A stretch of DNA of 64,000 bases from positions 49,997 through 113,996 of the forward strand of contig CAKOWY010000004.1 in the NCBI GenBank assembly GCA_934129895.1, read 5' to 3'. Origin of the DNA: an uncultured Clostridia bacterium (GTDB lineage: Bacteria > Bacillota > Clostridia > TANB77 > CAG-508). Within the stretch, counting starts at the first letter, position 1; each line of letters starts with the position of its first letter. Under the pieces are notes generated by a model. That model was not told the DNA's origin. It saw nothing but the letters and a program-made list of their open reading frames with translations, and made no database searches. Made by a program: the position numbers and the translations under genes. Shown piece after piece: positions 25,010 through 33,101 of this stretch.

Positions 25010-25531
25010 TTAATTTGCTACAACTACCATTGAATGTCTTATAACTTTTGAACCTATTTTGTAGCCTTTTCTGTATTCTTGAACAATTTCTTGAACACCT
25101 TTTTCTGGATCTTGAATACTAGTTACAGCTTCATGTTGACTTGGATCAAATGTTTCGCCAACACTTGCTATCTCTTCAACTCCTTTTGATTTTAATATGT
25201 CCTTAAATTGTTTTAATACTAGTTCAATTCCCTTTTTATATTCAGAGTCTTTTGTTTCTGCTTTTAAAGCATTTTCTAAATTGTCAACTACTGGCAAAAA
25301 TACTTCAACAACATCTCCTAATATTGAATTATATAATGATTCTCTTTCTTTGCTACTTCTTTTTTTATAATTTTCAAATTCAGCAAGAACTCTTTTATAT
25401 CTGTCATTTAATTCATCTAGTTCATGTTGTTTTGGATCTATTATACAATCTTTTTTTTCTTCTTTTTTGTTTCCTTGTTCAGGTGTTTTTGTATCTTTTT
25501 CAATTGAATCATTTTTATTTTCTTCTTTCAT
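25010..25531 (-). CDS. grpE: Nucleotide exchange factor GrpE
   Basis: 173 residues: a charged disordered start (1-35), a long coiled coil (about 35-110, RYKRVLAEFENYKKRSSKE) and a C-terminal beta domain with FDPSQHEAV and the final GYKIGSKVIRHSMVVV. Releases ADP from DnaK. Normal position between hrcA and dnaK. Confidence 0.97.
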   Translation of the reverse strand: MKEENKNDSIEKDTKTPEQGNKKEEKKDCIIDPKQHELDELNDRYKRVLAEFENYKKRSSKERESLYNSILGDVVEVFLPVVDNLENALKAETKDSEYKKGIELVLKQFKDILKSKGVEEIASVGETFDPSQHEAVTSIQDPEKGVQEIVQEYRKGYKIGSKVIRHSMVVVAN

Positions 25532-25550
25532 CTATTCAACCTTCTTTCTT

Positions 25551-26567
25551 CTAATTTTCTTTATTTGAATCATCATTCAACTTTTTACTAATATATTTCA
25601 TAACAGATATTACTTTAGAATAATCCATTCTTTTTGGTCCTATTATACCAATTGTTCCCAAATCTTTATTTCCTATTCTATGTTTAAATGTGACTATACT
25701 GAAGTCTTTTAATTCGTCTTTTTCATTTTCTTCACCTATATATACATTTATATCTTTTGTTATTCCCGTATTAAGCATATCTGCCATAAGCTCTTTTTCA
25801 TCTAATATATTTACAAAGTTTTTAGCAACTTCCAAACTATTAAATTCTGGTAATTCAAATAACTGTTTTGCACCTTCTAAATGAACTTTTTCTTCTTCAA
25901 CTACTTTTTTCATTTGCTCTATAATTGGTTTTATTAAATTTACACTGTATCTCATTTCATCAACTAGATATTTTTCAAGTGGCCTATCTATTTTGGTTAT
26001 TGGCTCACCTTTTAATTTGTTGTTAAACATATAACTTAATGTTTCAACTTGTTTTTCTGAAATATCTTCGTCAAATTTTATTATTGTTTCTTTTACTAAA
26101 CCATTATCTGTTAATATTACAGCCATCATCATTCTTGGACTTAATAATACAAATTTTATATTTTCAATTTTTTGTACATCTGTAGTTGGACCAATTGTTA
26201 CTGTAGTATAATGTGTTATTTCTGATATAGTACTTGATGCTATTTGTGTTATTTCTTCTAATTCATTTACTTTTGTTTCGAGTTTTTTACTTATATAATC
26301 TATTTCATCAACAGTTATTTTATTATCTTCTAATAATTCGTCTACATAATATCTATATCCTTTTGCTGATGGAACTCTTCCTGAAGATGTATGGGTTTTT
26401 TCTATATATCCCATTTTCTCTAATTCTGCCATTTCATTTCTTATTGTTGCACTACTATATTCTAATCCTTCAAGATTCATTATAGCACCAGAACTAACTG
26501 GTTCTGCTGTTTTTATATATTCCTCTACAATTGCTTGTAAGACTCTTTTTTTTCTTTCTTCTAGCAA
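25551..26567 (-). CDS. hrcA: Heat-shock repressor HrcA
   Basis: 338 residues from a TTG start at 26567, chosen because AGGAGG lies seven bases upstream and LLEERKKRVLQAIVEEYI aligns with the usual HrcA N-terminus; a longer in-frame reading begins within the operator region. Winged-helix domain at 1-75 (GAIMNLEGLEYSSATIRNEM), then GAF-like and dimerisation domains. HrcA binds CIRCE and represses this operon, helped by GroEL. Two CIRCE-like sites precede the gene, so it is autoregulated. Confidence 0.96.
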   Translation of the reverse strand: MLEERKKRVLQAIVEEYIKTAEPVSSGAIMNLEGLEYSSATIRNEMAELEKMGYIEKTHTSSGRVPSAKGYRYYVDELLEDNKITVDEIDYISKKLETKVNELEEITQIASSTISEITHYTTVTIGPTTDVQKIENIKFVLLSPRMMMAVILTDNGLVKETIIKFDEDISEKQVETLSYMFNNKLKGEPITKIDRPLEKYLVDEMRYSVNLIKPIIEQMKKVVEEEKVHLEGAKQLFELPEFNSLEVAKNFVNILDEKELMADMLNTGITKDINVYIGEENEKDELKDFSIVTFKHRIGNKDLGTIGIIGPKRMDYSKVISVMKYISKKLNDDSNKEN

Positions 26568-26605
26568 TTTCTTTCCTCCTCTTTTCTTTATAGGAAATTG
26601 CATTT

Positions 26606-26632
26606 TTAGCACTCTTTTTTATTGTTTGCTAA
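26606..26632 (-). promoter_or_regulatory. CIRCE operator, proximal
   Basis: TTAGCACTC-N9-GTTTGCTAA: one arm is a perfect CIRCE half and the other matches 7 of 9. It lies between the -10 and the hrcA start. Confidence 0.8.
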
Positions 26633-26643
26633 TTTCGTATATT

Positions 26644-26685
26644 ATATTATAATATTTTTTAGCACTTGTCAAGTCTTTTTGCTAA
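26644..26685 (-). promoter_or_regulatory. hrcA promoter overlapped by a second CIRCE-like operator
   Basis: Minus strand TTGACA (26672-26667), 17-base spacer, TAATAT (26649-26644; TATAAT is also present at 26651-26646 with 15-base spacing). An imperfect CIRCE (TTAGCACTT-N9-TTTTGCTAA, 26659-26685) covers the -35 element. Confidence 0.7.
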
Positions 26686-26716
26686 TTTTTTAAAATTATT
26701 TTTATAATAATATTTT

Positions 26717-26741
26717 AAGGAGATTGCTAATCAATCTCCTT
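26717..26741 (-). terminator. Stem-loop after the rRNA methyltransferase gene
   Basis: Perfect 10-bp stem AAGGAGATTG / CAATCTCCTT with a 5-base loop, downstream of the stop at 26747. The following tract is only AT-rich, so termination may be partial. Confidence 0.6.
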
Positions 26742-26746
26742 ATTTT

Positions 26747-27628
26747 CTATTTTTTTCGTATTTTAGCTACAAAAAATCCTTCATATAAATCTGATGGACA
26801 AACACATAATGTACCATCTATAATTACTGGTAAACATGGTATATTTTCTATTTTTTCTATCGGTACTATTTCTGCATTAAATTTTTTCAAAACATTTTTT
26901 AGAACATTTTCATTTTCATCTTTTAAAATTGAACATGTCGAATAAACCATTTCTCCTCCTGATTTTAAAATATTCAATGCTTTTACCAATAATTCTTCTT
27001 GTGTTTTTATAGATCTGTTAATTAATTCTTCTGTAAACTTTTCACTGAAAACATTTTCTGTTCCGCTTCCACTACATGGTGCATCTAATAGAATTCTATC
27101 AAATGAAAAATAATCACTTAATTTTCTACTGTCTTCTTGCATTATATTTATATTTTTTACACCTTGTTTTTTCACATTGTATTCTAGTCTTTGTAATCTG
27201 ATTTTATTTTTTTCTGTTGCAGTTATAAAAGCTTTGTTTTTCGTATATGCTGCTATTTGAGTTGTTTTTCCTCCAGGTGCTGCAGTCATATCTAATATAT
27301 TCTCTTTCTCATTTGGTTGCAAAATTATAACAGGTAACATAGATGATAAACTTTGTAAATAAATTTTTCCCTCATTGTATATTTCTAATTTTTTTATATC
27401 TTGTTCTGTTACATTTTTTAAAACAATTGCATCTTTATTCCAACTAACTTCATCATATTCTATTTTTTCTTGCTTTAATATAATTTGTATTTCTTCTTTA
27501 TTTGTCTTTAATGTATTTATTCTAAATGTTACATTTCTTCTTTTTTGCAATCCTTCTTTTATTTTTTCAACTTCATTTTCATTATATTGCTCTTTTAATT
27601 TTTTTATAAAAAAATCTGGTATTTCCAT
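26747..27628 (-). CDS. RsmB/RsmF-type rRNA (cytosine-C5) methyltransferase
   Basis: 293 residues of the NOL1/NOP2/Sun family. SAM-binding motif I AAPGGKTTQIAAY near 115, motif IV DAPCSGSG with the catalytic-loop cysteine, and motif VI YSTCSI with the second (nucleophilic) cysteine. It has the short N-terminal region of the RsmF/NSUN6-like group and lacks both the NusB-like domain of RsmB and a C-terminal PUA-like extension, so the precise target rRNA base is uncertain. It starts one base after the stop of the Ham1-like gene (27630), so translation is likely coupled. Confidence 0.88.
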   Translation of the reverse strand: MEIPDFFIKKLKEQYNENEVEKIKEGLQKRRNVTFRINTLKTNKEEIQIILKQEKIEYDEVSWNKDAIVLKNVTEQDIKKLEIYNEGKIYLQSLSSMLPVIILQPNEKENILDMTAAPGGKTTQIAAYTKNKAFITATEKNKIRLQRLEYNVKKQGVKNINIMQEDSRKLSDYFSFDRILLDAPCSGSGTENVFSEKFTEELINRSIKTQEELLVKALNILKSGGEMVYSTCSILKDENENVLKNVLKKFNAEIVPIEKIENIPCLPVIIDGTLCVCPSDLYEGFFVAKIRKK

Positions 27629-27629
27629 T

Positions 27630-28235
27630 TTATTTCTCCATTTTTAAACTATTTAATATAAAATCAATTACATCATTTTCATTATTTATATTCTTATTTT
27701 TTTCTTCTGGTGTTAACTGAACTAAATATTTATTATATTCTGGCATTATTGATATTGAATCTAATGGATAACCTTTTGTTCTTTCTTTACAAGGAACATC
27801 TACAAAATAAAAATTATTTTTACTCCATTTATATTCATATTCTTTTTCTCCATCATATATTACCATTCCATAAACCCATTTGGCATTTAATTTACCACCA
27901 TATTCTTTTACAAGTCCAGTATAATATTCTATCATTTCTTCATCATTTAGTTCACGTCCACCATTTACTCTTCTAACAAATACTCCTGGTTGCCTTTCTT
28001 CTGGTAATTCTTCTATAAACAAGTTATTATCAAGTCCTATTGAAATAATACCTGTTGCATCATAATAAGCTTTTGCTTTTATATATGCATTTTCAATAGC
28101 ATTTTTTCCTGTTTCTTTTACGTCTAACTTAAGATTAATATCTTTTAATGTTATTACATCTATTCCTGCTTCTTCTAATTTAGATGCATATCTCCTTATT
28201 TTTGCTGGATTTGTTGTTGCAAATAATACTTTCAT
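27630..28235 (-). CDS. Ham1/RdgB-like nucleotide pyrophosphatase, divergent
   Basis: 201 residues. It begins MKVLFATTNPAKIRRY, matching the (S/T)xNxxK substrate loop of Ham1/RdgB, which hydrolyse non-canonical XTP, dITP and ITP. The fold continues with ENAYIKAKAYYDATG and a PGVFVRRVNGG loop in place of PGVYSARY. The usual catalytic DDSGL is replaced by GLDNNLF, so the metal-binding acid pair is altered. It may be a specialised or non-housekeeping member. Own promoter at 28260-28288, overlapping the preceding ATPase stop. Confidence 0.75.
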   Translation of the reverse strand: MKVLFATTNPAKIRRYASKLEEAGIDVITLKDINLKLDVKETGKNAIENAYIKAKAYYDATGIISIGLDNNLFIEELPEERQPGVFVRRVNGGRELNDEEMIEYYTGLVKEYGGKLNAKWVYGMVIYDGEKEYEYKWSKNNFYFVDVPCKERTKGYPLDSISIMPEYNKYLVQLTPEEKNKNINNENDVIDFILNSLKMEK

Positions 28236-28259
28236 CTCTTTTTCCTTCTTTCGTTTTAC

Positions 28260-28288
28260 ATTTTATCATGTTTACAGTATTATTTCAA
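28260..28288 (-). promoter_or_regulatory. Promoter of the Ham1-like and rRNA methyltransferase genes
   Basis: Minus strand TTGAAA (28288-28283), 17-base spacer, TAAAAT (28265-28260); the -35 lies inside the last codons of the ATPase. Confidence 0.55.
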
Positions 28289-30823
28289 TTCTTTTTTCTT
28301 AAAAGCTTCCATCATAATTATTAATGGTATTGTGAATAAAAGTAAAATAAATATACTTTCTAATGAGATTGTTGTTAAATGCAATATATTTGATAAAAAA
28401 TTATTACTTACAATAATAATTTGGATTATTGTTGTTATAAAAATTGATAATATTAAAAATATATTATTATTTAATGGGATTTTAAAAATAGAAATTTTTT
28501 CACTTCTACAATTAAATATATGAATATTTTCTACAAAAACCATAAATGTTAATAAATAACTTCTCACAGATACTATATCCATTTTCTTTATTTTATATAA
28601 AAATAAATATATTATAAATTCTATAAGTGACATTACAGTTGCAGAAACAACAATTTCACTAATCATTAGTGAATCAAATATATTATCAGATTTTTTTCTT
28701 TTCATTACATTTTCTATATCTTTTTCGTAAGCTAATGCCAATCCTTGAATTCCATTACTAATTAAATTCAACCATAATAATTGAATTGCTATTAAAGGAA
28801 TTGGCATATCAAATAATATCGCAAGAACAAATAAAATTACTTCTGAAAATCCTGTTGAAAGTAATAAATACAATACTTTTCTAATATTATTAAATGCATG
28901 TCTTCCTTCTTCAACTCCATTTACTATACTAGAAAAATTATCATCAGTTATTATCATATTTCCTGTTTCTTTGGCAATATCTGTTCCACTTCCCATTGCC
29001 ACTCCTATATTAGCAGTCTTCAATGCTGGTGTATCATTTACTCCATCACCTGTTACTGCTACCATTTTTCCCTCGCTTTTTAATTTGTTTACTATTTCTA
29101 ATTTTTCAATCGGTGTAACTCTCGAATATACTTTTTGTATACCAATTCTATTTGCAATTGCTTCAGCAGTATCCTTCTGATCTCCAGTAATCATTACTGT
29201 TTCAATTCCAGCTTTTTTACAAATTTGAACAGCTTCTTCTACCCCTTCTCTTATTGGATCAACAAAAGCAACTAATCCAAGAAAAGTAAACTCTTTAAAG
29301 TCTGCTTCATTTAACTCTTTATAATAATGTGATTTTATTTTATTTTTTTGATATTTAGCAATTGCAATCACTCTAAATCCTTCTTTAGCTAATTCAATAT
29401 TTTGATTTAATATTTTATCTTTATCTATCTTTTCACTATTATCATTAATTTTCATATATTTACAAAAAGATATAACTTTTTCTGGGGCACCTTTTATTGT
29501 TATTATCTCATTTTCATTTTCTTCAAACATGACTGCTGAATATTTTAAGCTAGATTCATAGTGAATTCTTTGTTTTACTTCAGGAATTTGAGAAATTGGC
29601 ACTTTAAGTCCTAATGCTAAAAATGCAGTATCTATTTCATCACCTGAATGTTTCCATTTTCCTTCTTCAAATTTTAATCTTGCTTCATTATTTATATATC
29701 CAAGTTTTATTACCTCTTCAATATTATTTCTTACATTTTCTTCGCATCTTATTTCTCCAATATCATTATATCCAACACCTTTTATATTAGCTAGATTACC
29801 ATCTGGTAATAATATCTTTTTAGCAGTTTGTTCATTTGCAGTTAATGTTCCTGTTTTGTCTGTTGCTATTACATTACAACTTCCTAAACTTTCAACAGCA
29901 CTTAATTTCTTTACTATAACATTTCTTTTTGCCATAATGTTAGATGATATTGAAAGTACTATTGTCATCGCAATTGTTAATCCTTCTGGAATTGCTGAAA
30001 CTGTTAATGCTATTACACTCGAAAATATTTCCGAAATAGAATAACCTTTTATAAATAAAATAATTGCTATAATTAATGCTAAAATAATAAATCCTATACT
30101 AATTTGTTTTGAAAATTTCTCTATTTTTATTACAAGAGGAGTTTTACTATCTTCTGATAACAAAACTTTTTCTGCCACTTTACCAAATTCTGTTTCTTTT
30201 CCAATAGCTACAACTACACCTTTTCCTCTTCCTTTTACTACTACACTTCCTGCATACGCCATATTTATTCTTTCTGCTAATTCAGTTTCTTTTGTTAATT
30301 CTTTTACCTCTTTATTTCTAGCTTTAGATTCACCAGTTAAAACGGACTCATCAATACATAAATTATTGGTTTCTATTAATCTAATATCTGCTGGTATTTT
30401 ATCTCCAGATTCTAATTCAATAATATCTCCTATAACAATATTTTCTGACTCAATATTTTCTCTTATACCATTTCTGACAATTTTGGACTTTATTTTTATC
30501 ATATTCTGAAGCTGTTCAGCACTTTTTTCTGAACTCCATTCCTGATATGTTCCAATAATAGTATTAATAATTATTACTACTATTATAAATATAGCATCAG
30601 CAATGTTTTTAGTTATGATTGAAAATATTGCTGCAAATATCAAAATAAATATAATTGGACTTTTTAATTGTTCAATAAATATATTTAAAATAGTATTTTT
30701 TTTAGATGACGGAATTTCATTCTTTCCTTCTTCTCTCAATCTTTCACTTGCCTCTTCATTACTAAGCCCATTTTCATTTGTCCTTAATTGTTTAAAAATT
30801 TGTTCAATTGTTTTATACCACAT
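28280..30823 (-). CDS. P2-type cation-transporting ATPase
   Basis: 847 residues from ATG 30823 (AAAGGAG seven to eight bases upstream; an in-frame earlier start overlaps the upstream hairpin). Order: N-terminal cation_ATPase_N domain, TM1-2, actuator domain with LTGES, TM3-4 with SAIPEGL, phosphorylation loop ATDKTGTLT, nucleotide domain with KGAPEKV, hinge TGDGVNDTPALK, and TM5-10. It resembles bacterial SERCA-type calcium pumps. Ion-site residues differ, though: M5 reads STGFSEV (Asn768 of SERCA becomes Gly, Glu771 kept) and M6 reads NLISNG (Thr799 to Ser, Asp800 to Asn), so the ion and stoichiometry are uncertain. Confidence 0.9.
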   Translation of the reverse strand: MWYKTIEQIFKQLRTNENGLSNEEASERLREEGKNEIPSSKKNTILNIFIEQLKSPIIFILIFAAIFSIITKNIADAIFIIVVIIINTIIGTYQEWSSEKSAEQLQNMIKIKSKIVRNGIRENIESENIVIGDIIELESGDKIPADIRLIETNNLCIDESVLTGESKARNKEVKELTKETELAERINMAYAGSVVVKGRGKGVVVAIGKETEFGKVAEKVLLSEDSKTPLVIKIEKFSKQISIGFIILALIIAIILFIKGYSISEIFSSVIALTVSAIPEGLTIAMTIVLSISSNIMAKRNVIVKKLSAVESLGSCNVIATDKTGTLTANEQTAKKILLPDGNLANIKGVGYNDIGEIRCEENVRNNIEEVIKLGYINNEARLKFEEGKWKHSGDEIDTAFLALGLKVPISQIPEVKQRIHYESSLKYSAVMFEENENEIITIKGAPEKVISFCKYMKINDNSEKIDKDKILNQNIELAKEGFRVIAIAKYQKNKIKSHYYKELNEADFKEFTFLGLVAFVDPIREGVEEAVQICKKAGIETVMITGDQKDTAEAIANRIGIQKVYSRVTPIEKLEIVNKLKSEGKMVAVTGDGVNDTPALKTANIGVAMGSGTDIAKETGNMIITDDNFSSIVNGVEEGRHAFNNIRKVLYLLLSTGFSEVILFVLAILFDMPIPLIAIQLLWLNLISNGIQGLALAYEKDIENVMKRKKSDNIFDSLMISEIVVSATVMSLIEFIIYLFLYKIKKMDIVSVRSYLLTFMVFVENIHIFNCRSEKISIFKIPLNNNIFLILSIFITTIIQIIIVSNNFLSNILHLTTISLESIFILLLFTIPLIIMMEAFKKKELK

Positions 30824-30825
30824 AA

Positions 30826-30868
30826 AAAAAGCTCCTTTGAGTTTATTGTAACCCAAATAGAGCTTTTT
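30826..30868 (-). terminator. Terminator-like hairpin that embeds the ATPase ribosome binding site
   Basis: Minus strand AAAAAGCTC ... GAGCTTTTT stem (30868-30860 with 30834-30826), with an inner stem TTTGGGTT / AACTCAAA. The 3' arm contains AAAGGAG and runs through T7 straight into the ATPase ATG. It terminates the hemolysin III gene and would hide the ATPase ribosome binding site in read-through RNA. Confidence 0.7.
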
Positions 30869-30877
30869 ATTATATAT

Positions 30878-31552
30878 TTATATTACATACATTAAAACAC
30901 ATATTACATGTAGCAAGTTTCCAAAAAACACACTCAAGTGAAAAATTGAATGAATATATTTATGCTTTTTACCCACACCATATAAAATTGCTCCTATTGT
31001 ATAAATTATTCCACCTAATAGCAATAATATAAAACCTGGCATTGTTAATACTTGTGGTAAAAGACTTCCTTTTATTATAATACACCACCCCATTGCTAAA
31101 TAGCAAATCATTGAAAAAACTTTGTATTTTTTTAAGTCTATTGAATTTAGTGTTATTCCCAATGCAGCAAATGCCCATATAACTGCAAATATTGTCCAAC
31201 CAACAGCTGGTGAATATTCTCTTAAAGAACATAGTGCAAATGGTGTATATGACCCTGCTATAAGTACAAATATAGCACAATGATCTAATACTTGCATTAC
31301 CCTTTTTGACATTCTTTTAGGACTTAATCCATGATATACACTTGACATTGTATATAAAAATACCATTGAAACTCCAAAGATAATACCACTTACTATTCCA
31401 TAAGGATTATGATGAATTGCTCCTATAACACTTGCTAACACAATAGTTATTATTCCTAATGCTCCTCCAACTATGTGTGATACCATATTAAAAATTTCTT
31501 CACCTTTTGTATAACTAGGTAAAACTCTGTCTTTTAATTTTGTTCTTTTCAT
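30878..31552 (-). CDS. Hemolysin III family (PAQR) membrane protein
   Basis: 224 residues, seven predicted transmembrane helices. Family residues are present: N-terminal EEIFNMVSHIVGGALG with conserved His, SSVYHGLSP in the second helix region, LDHCAIFVLIAGSYTPF, and a C-terminal HSIFHLSVFFGNLLH with paired His. These conserved Ser, His and Asp residues form the zinc-binding hydrolase-like site of PAQR proteins. Despite the name, a role in lysis is doubtful; a membrane lipid hydrolase or fluidity role is more likely. It is convergent in direction with nothing; the ATPase gene follows. Confidence 0.9.
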   Translation of the reverse strand: MKRTKLKDRVLPSYTKGEEIFNMVSHIVGGALGIITIVLASVIGAIHHNPYGIVSGIIFGVSMVFLYTMSSVYHGLSPKRMSKRVMQVLDHCAIFVLIAGSYTPFALCSLREYSPAVGWTIFAVIWAFAALGITLNSIDLKKYKVFSMICYLAMGWCIIIKGSLLPQVLTMPGFILLLLGGIIYTIGAILYGVGKKHKYIHSIFHLSVFFGNLLHVICVLMYVI

Positions 31553-31566
31553 TTTAAATATCCTTT

Positions 31567-31619
31567 CATCTAGTTTTTAATACTAGATGTATTATATTAC
31601 TTATATTATAAAATGTCTA
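31567..31619 (-). promoter_or_regulatory. Promoter of the hemolysin III gene with leader palindrome
   Basis: Minus strand TAGACA (31619-31614), 17-base spacer, TATAAT (31596-31591). The palindrome CATCTAGT-N7-ACTAGATG (31567-31589) spans the expected start of transcription, suiting either an operator or a leader hairpin. Confidence 0.6.
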
Positions 31620-31637
31620 TACTTTTATTCAAAAAAA

Positions 31638-32957
31638 TTAATAATCTTTTATTCTATCTTTTAAATCATTAAAATCAATCAACTTCCAAGACCAATTTTT
31701 AGGACTTTCAATTCCAGGAATATTAATTCTACTTTCTTCATCAAGTCCTAAAATATCCTGAACCATTATTACTGGCATTTTAGCTTTACATTTTGATAGA
31801 TATTGCATAATTCCTATATTTACATTTATATCATAACATTCATTTCTTCTTAAAAATTCTTTTAATTTTCCTTTATGTTCATCATCTAAAGTTTTATACC
31901 AGCCATAAATAGTGTTACAATCATGATTTCCTGGAAAAACAAGCACATTTTCAGATTCATTATCTCTATCATATAAATTATCTAAATCAATTGTAAATTG
32001 TAATATTTTTTGTCTTGTAAACCCATAATGTTCTCTTAATTTAACTGTTTCCTCTCTAATCTCTCCTAAATCTTCTATTATAAAATTTTCAATTTTTATG
32101 TTTTTATCTTTAAATAATTCATCAAAAAATCCATAACTTACACCATCAATATAAAAACCTTCTTTTCCAGTTTTTCCTATTGGAATCTTAAAAAATGAAT
32201 CATATCCTCTAAAATAGTCTATTCTTACTTTATCAAATAGTTCTAAATGATACTTAAATCTTTTAATTAAATATTTATATTGATCTTTTTTTATATTTTC
32301 AACATTATAAACTGGACTATTCCATTTTTGACCATTTTCATTAAAATAGTCTGGTGGTGTTCCTGCTTCAAATGTAAATTTTCCATTTTCCATTTCAAAA
32401 TATTCTGGATGATATTTTGTTTCTACTGATTCAAAAACAGGATATACAGGCATATCTCCAATTATTTGAACATTTTTTGAATTTGCATAATACTTTAATT
32501 CCATCCATTGTTTATATAATATATATTGAATAAATAAATGATATTCTTTGCTATTACCAGTCTTTTGGCTTATAAATTCTGCATATTCATTAATTTCTTG
32601 TAGTATTATAAATTCATAATATTCATTATTAGGTCTAAAATTACTAAATGCTTCTTTATAATATTTTTCTTTGAAATTATCATATACTACTCTATCTTTA
32701 TTTTCTCTTATTTCTACTTCTTTTATTAGTTTATCTTCTTTTAATTTATCTAATGAAATATAATCTTCTTCTAAAGCATAATAACTTATTGGAGAATATG
32801 GATGTTTATCACATTCATTTATTGGCAAAACTTCCCAATATTTTATATTATTTTCACTTAATATATCTATAAATTGATATGCTTCATATCCAAAATCTCC
32901 AATTCCATACTTACTTGGAAGTGAAAAAATTGGAAGCAAAATTCCTTTTTCTTTCAT
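31638..32957 (-). CDS. malQ: 4-alpha-glucanotransferase (GH77, MalQ)
   Basis: 439 residues from ATG 32957 (the frame is open upstream through the promoter, so the long reading is rejected). GH77 marks: GILLPIFSLPSKYGIGDFG, the PYSPIS substrate loop, nucleophile Asp in VRIDYFRGYDSF (usually RIDHFRG, so His is Tyr here), acid/base Glu in IIEDLGEI and the third acid in PGNHDCNTIYGW. It transfers maltodextrin segments in glycogen or starch breakdown. Shorter than typical MalQ (about 500), with shortened loops but all three acids. Monocistronic; no other glycogen genes are in view. Confidence 0.9.
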   Translation of the reverse strand: MKEKGILLPIFSLPSKYGIGDFGYEAYQFIDILSENNIKYWEVLPINECDKHPYSPISYYALEEDYISLDKLKEDKLIKEVEIRENKDRVVYDNFKEKYYKEAFSNFRPNNEYYEFIILQEINEYAEFISQKTGNSKEYHLFIQYILYKQWMELKYYANSKNVQIIGDMPVYPVFESVETKYHPEYFEMENGKFTFEAGTPPDYFNENGQKWNSPVYNVENIKKDQYKYLIKRFKYHLELFDKVRIDYFRGYDSFFKIPIGKTGKEGFYIDGVSYGFFDELFKDKNIKIENFIIEDLGEIREETVKLREHYGFTRQKILQFTIDLDNLYDRDNESENVLVFPGNHDCNTIYGWYKTLDDEHKGKLKEFLRRNECYDINVNIGIMQYLSKCKAKMPVIMVQDILGLDEESRINIPGIESPKNWSWKLIDFNDLKDRIKDY

Positions 32958-32999
32958 ATTTCTCTTGTTCCTCTCTTTAGTTTTACTTTTGTTTAAATC

Positions 33000-33028
33000 A
33001 TTATATATTATAAGAATTTCTTTTTCAA
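33000..33028 (-). promoter_or_regulatory. Promoter of malQ
   Basis: Minus strand TTGAAA (33028-33023), 17-base spacer, TATAAT (33005-33000). Confidence 0.65.
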
Positions 33029-33053
33029 TAGAAATTTGGAAGAATTTTATATA

Positions 33054-33100
33054 AAAATCCCAAGTAAAACTCTTATTATAGAGTTCCACTTGGGATTTTA
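33054..33100 (-). terminator. Terminator of the first repeat-protein paralogue
   Basis: Minus strand stem AAATCCCAAGT / ACTTGGGATTT with an inner GGAACTC / GAGTTTT-like stem and a T5 tail. Confidence 0.85.
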
Positions 33101-33101
33101 T

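Noticed and set aside
31638..33089. Longer 483-residue reading of malQ
   Set aside because: The extra N-terminal codons cover the promoter and lack similarity to GH77; the ATG at 32957 aligns with the family start.
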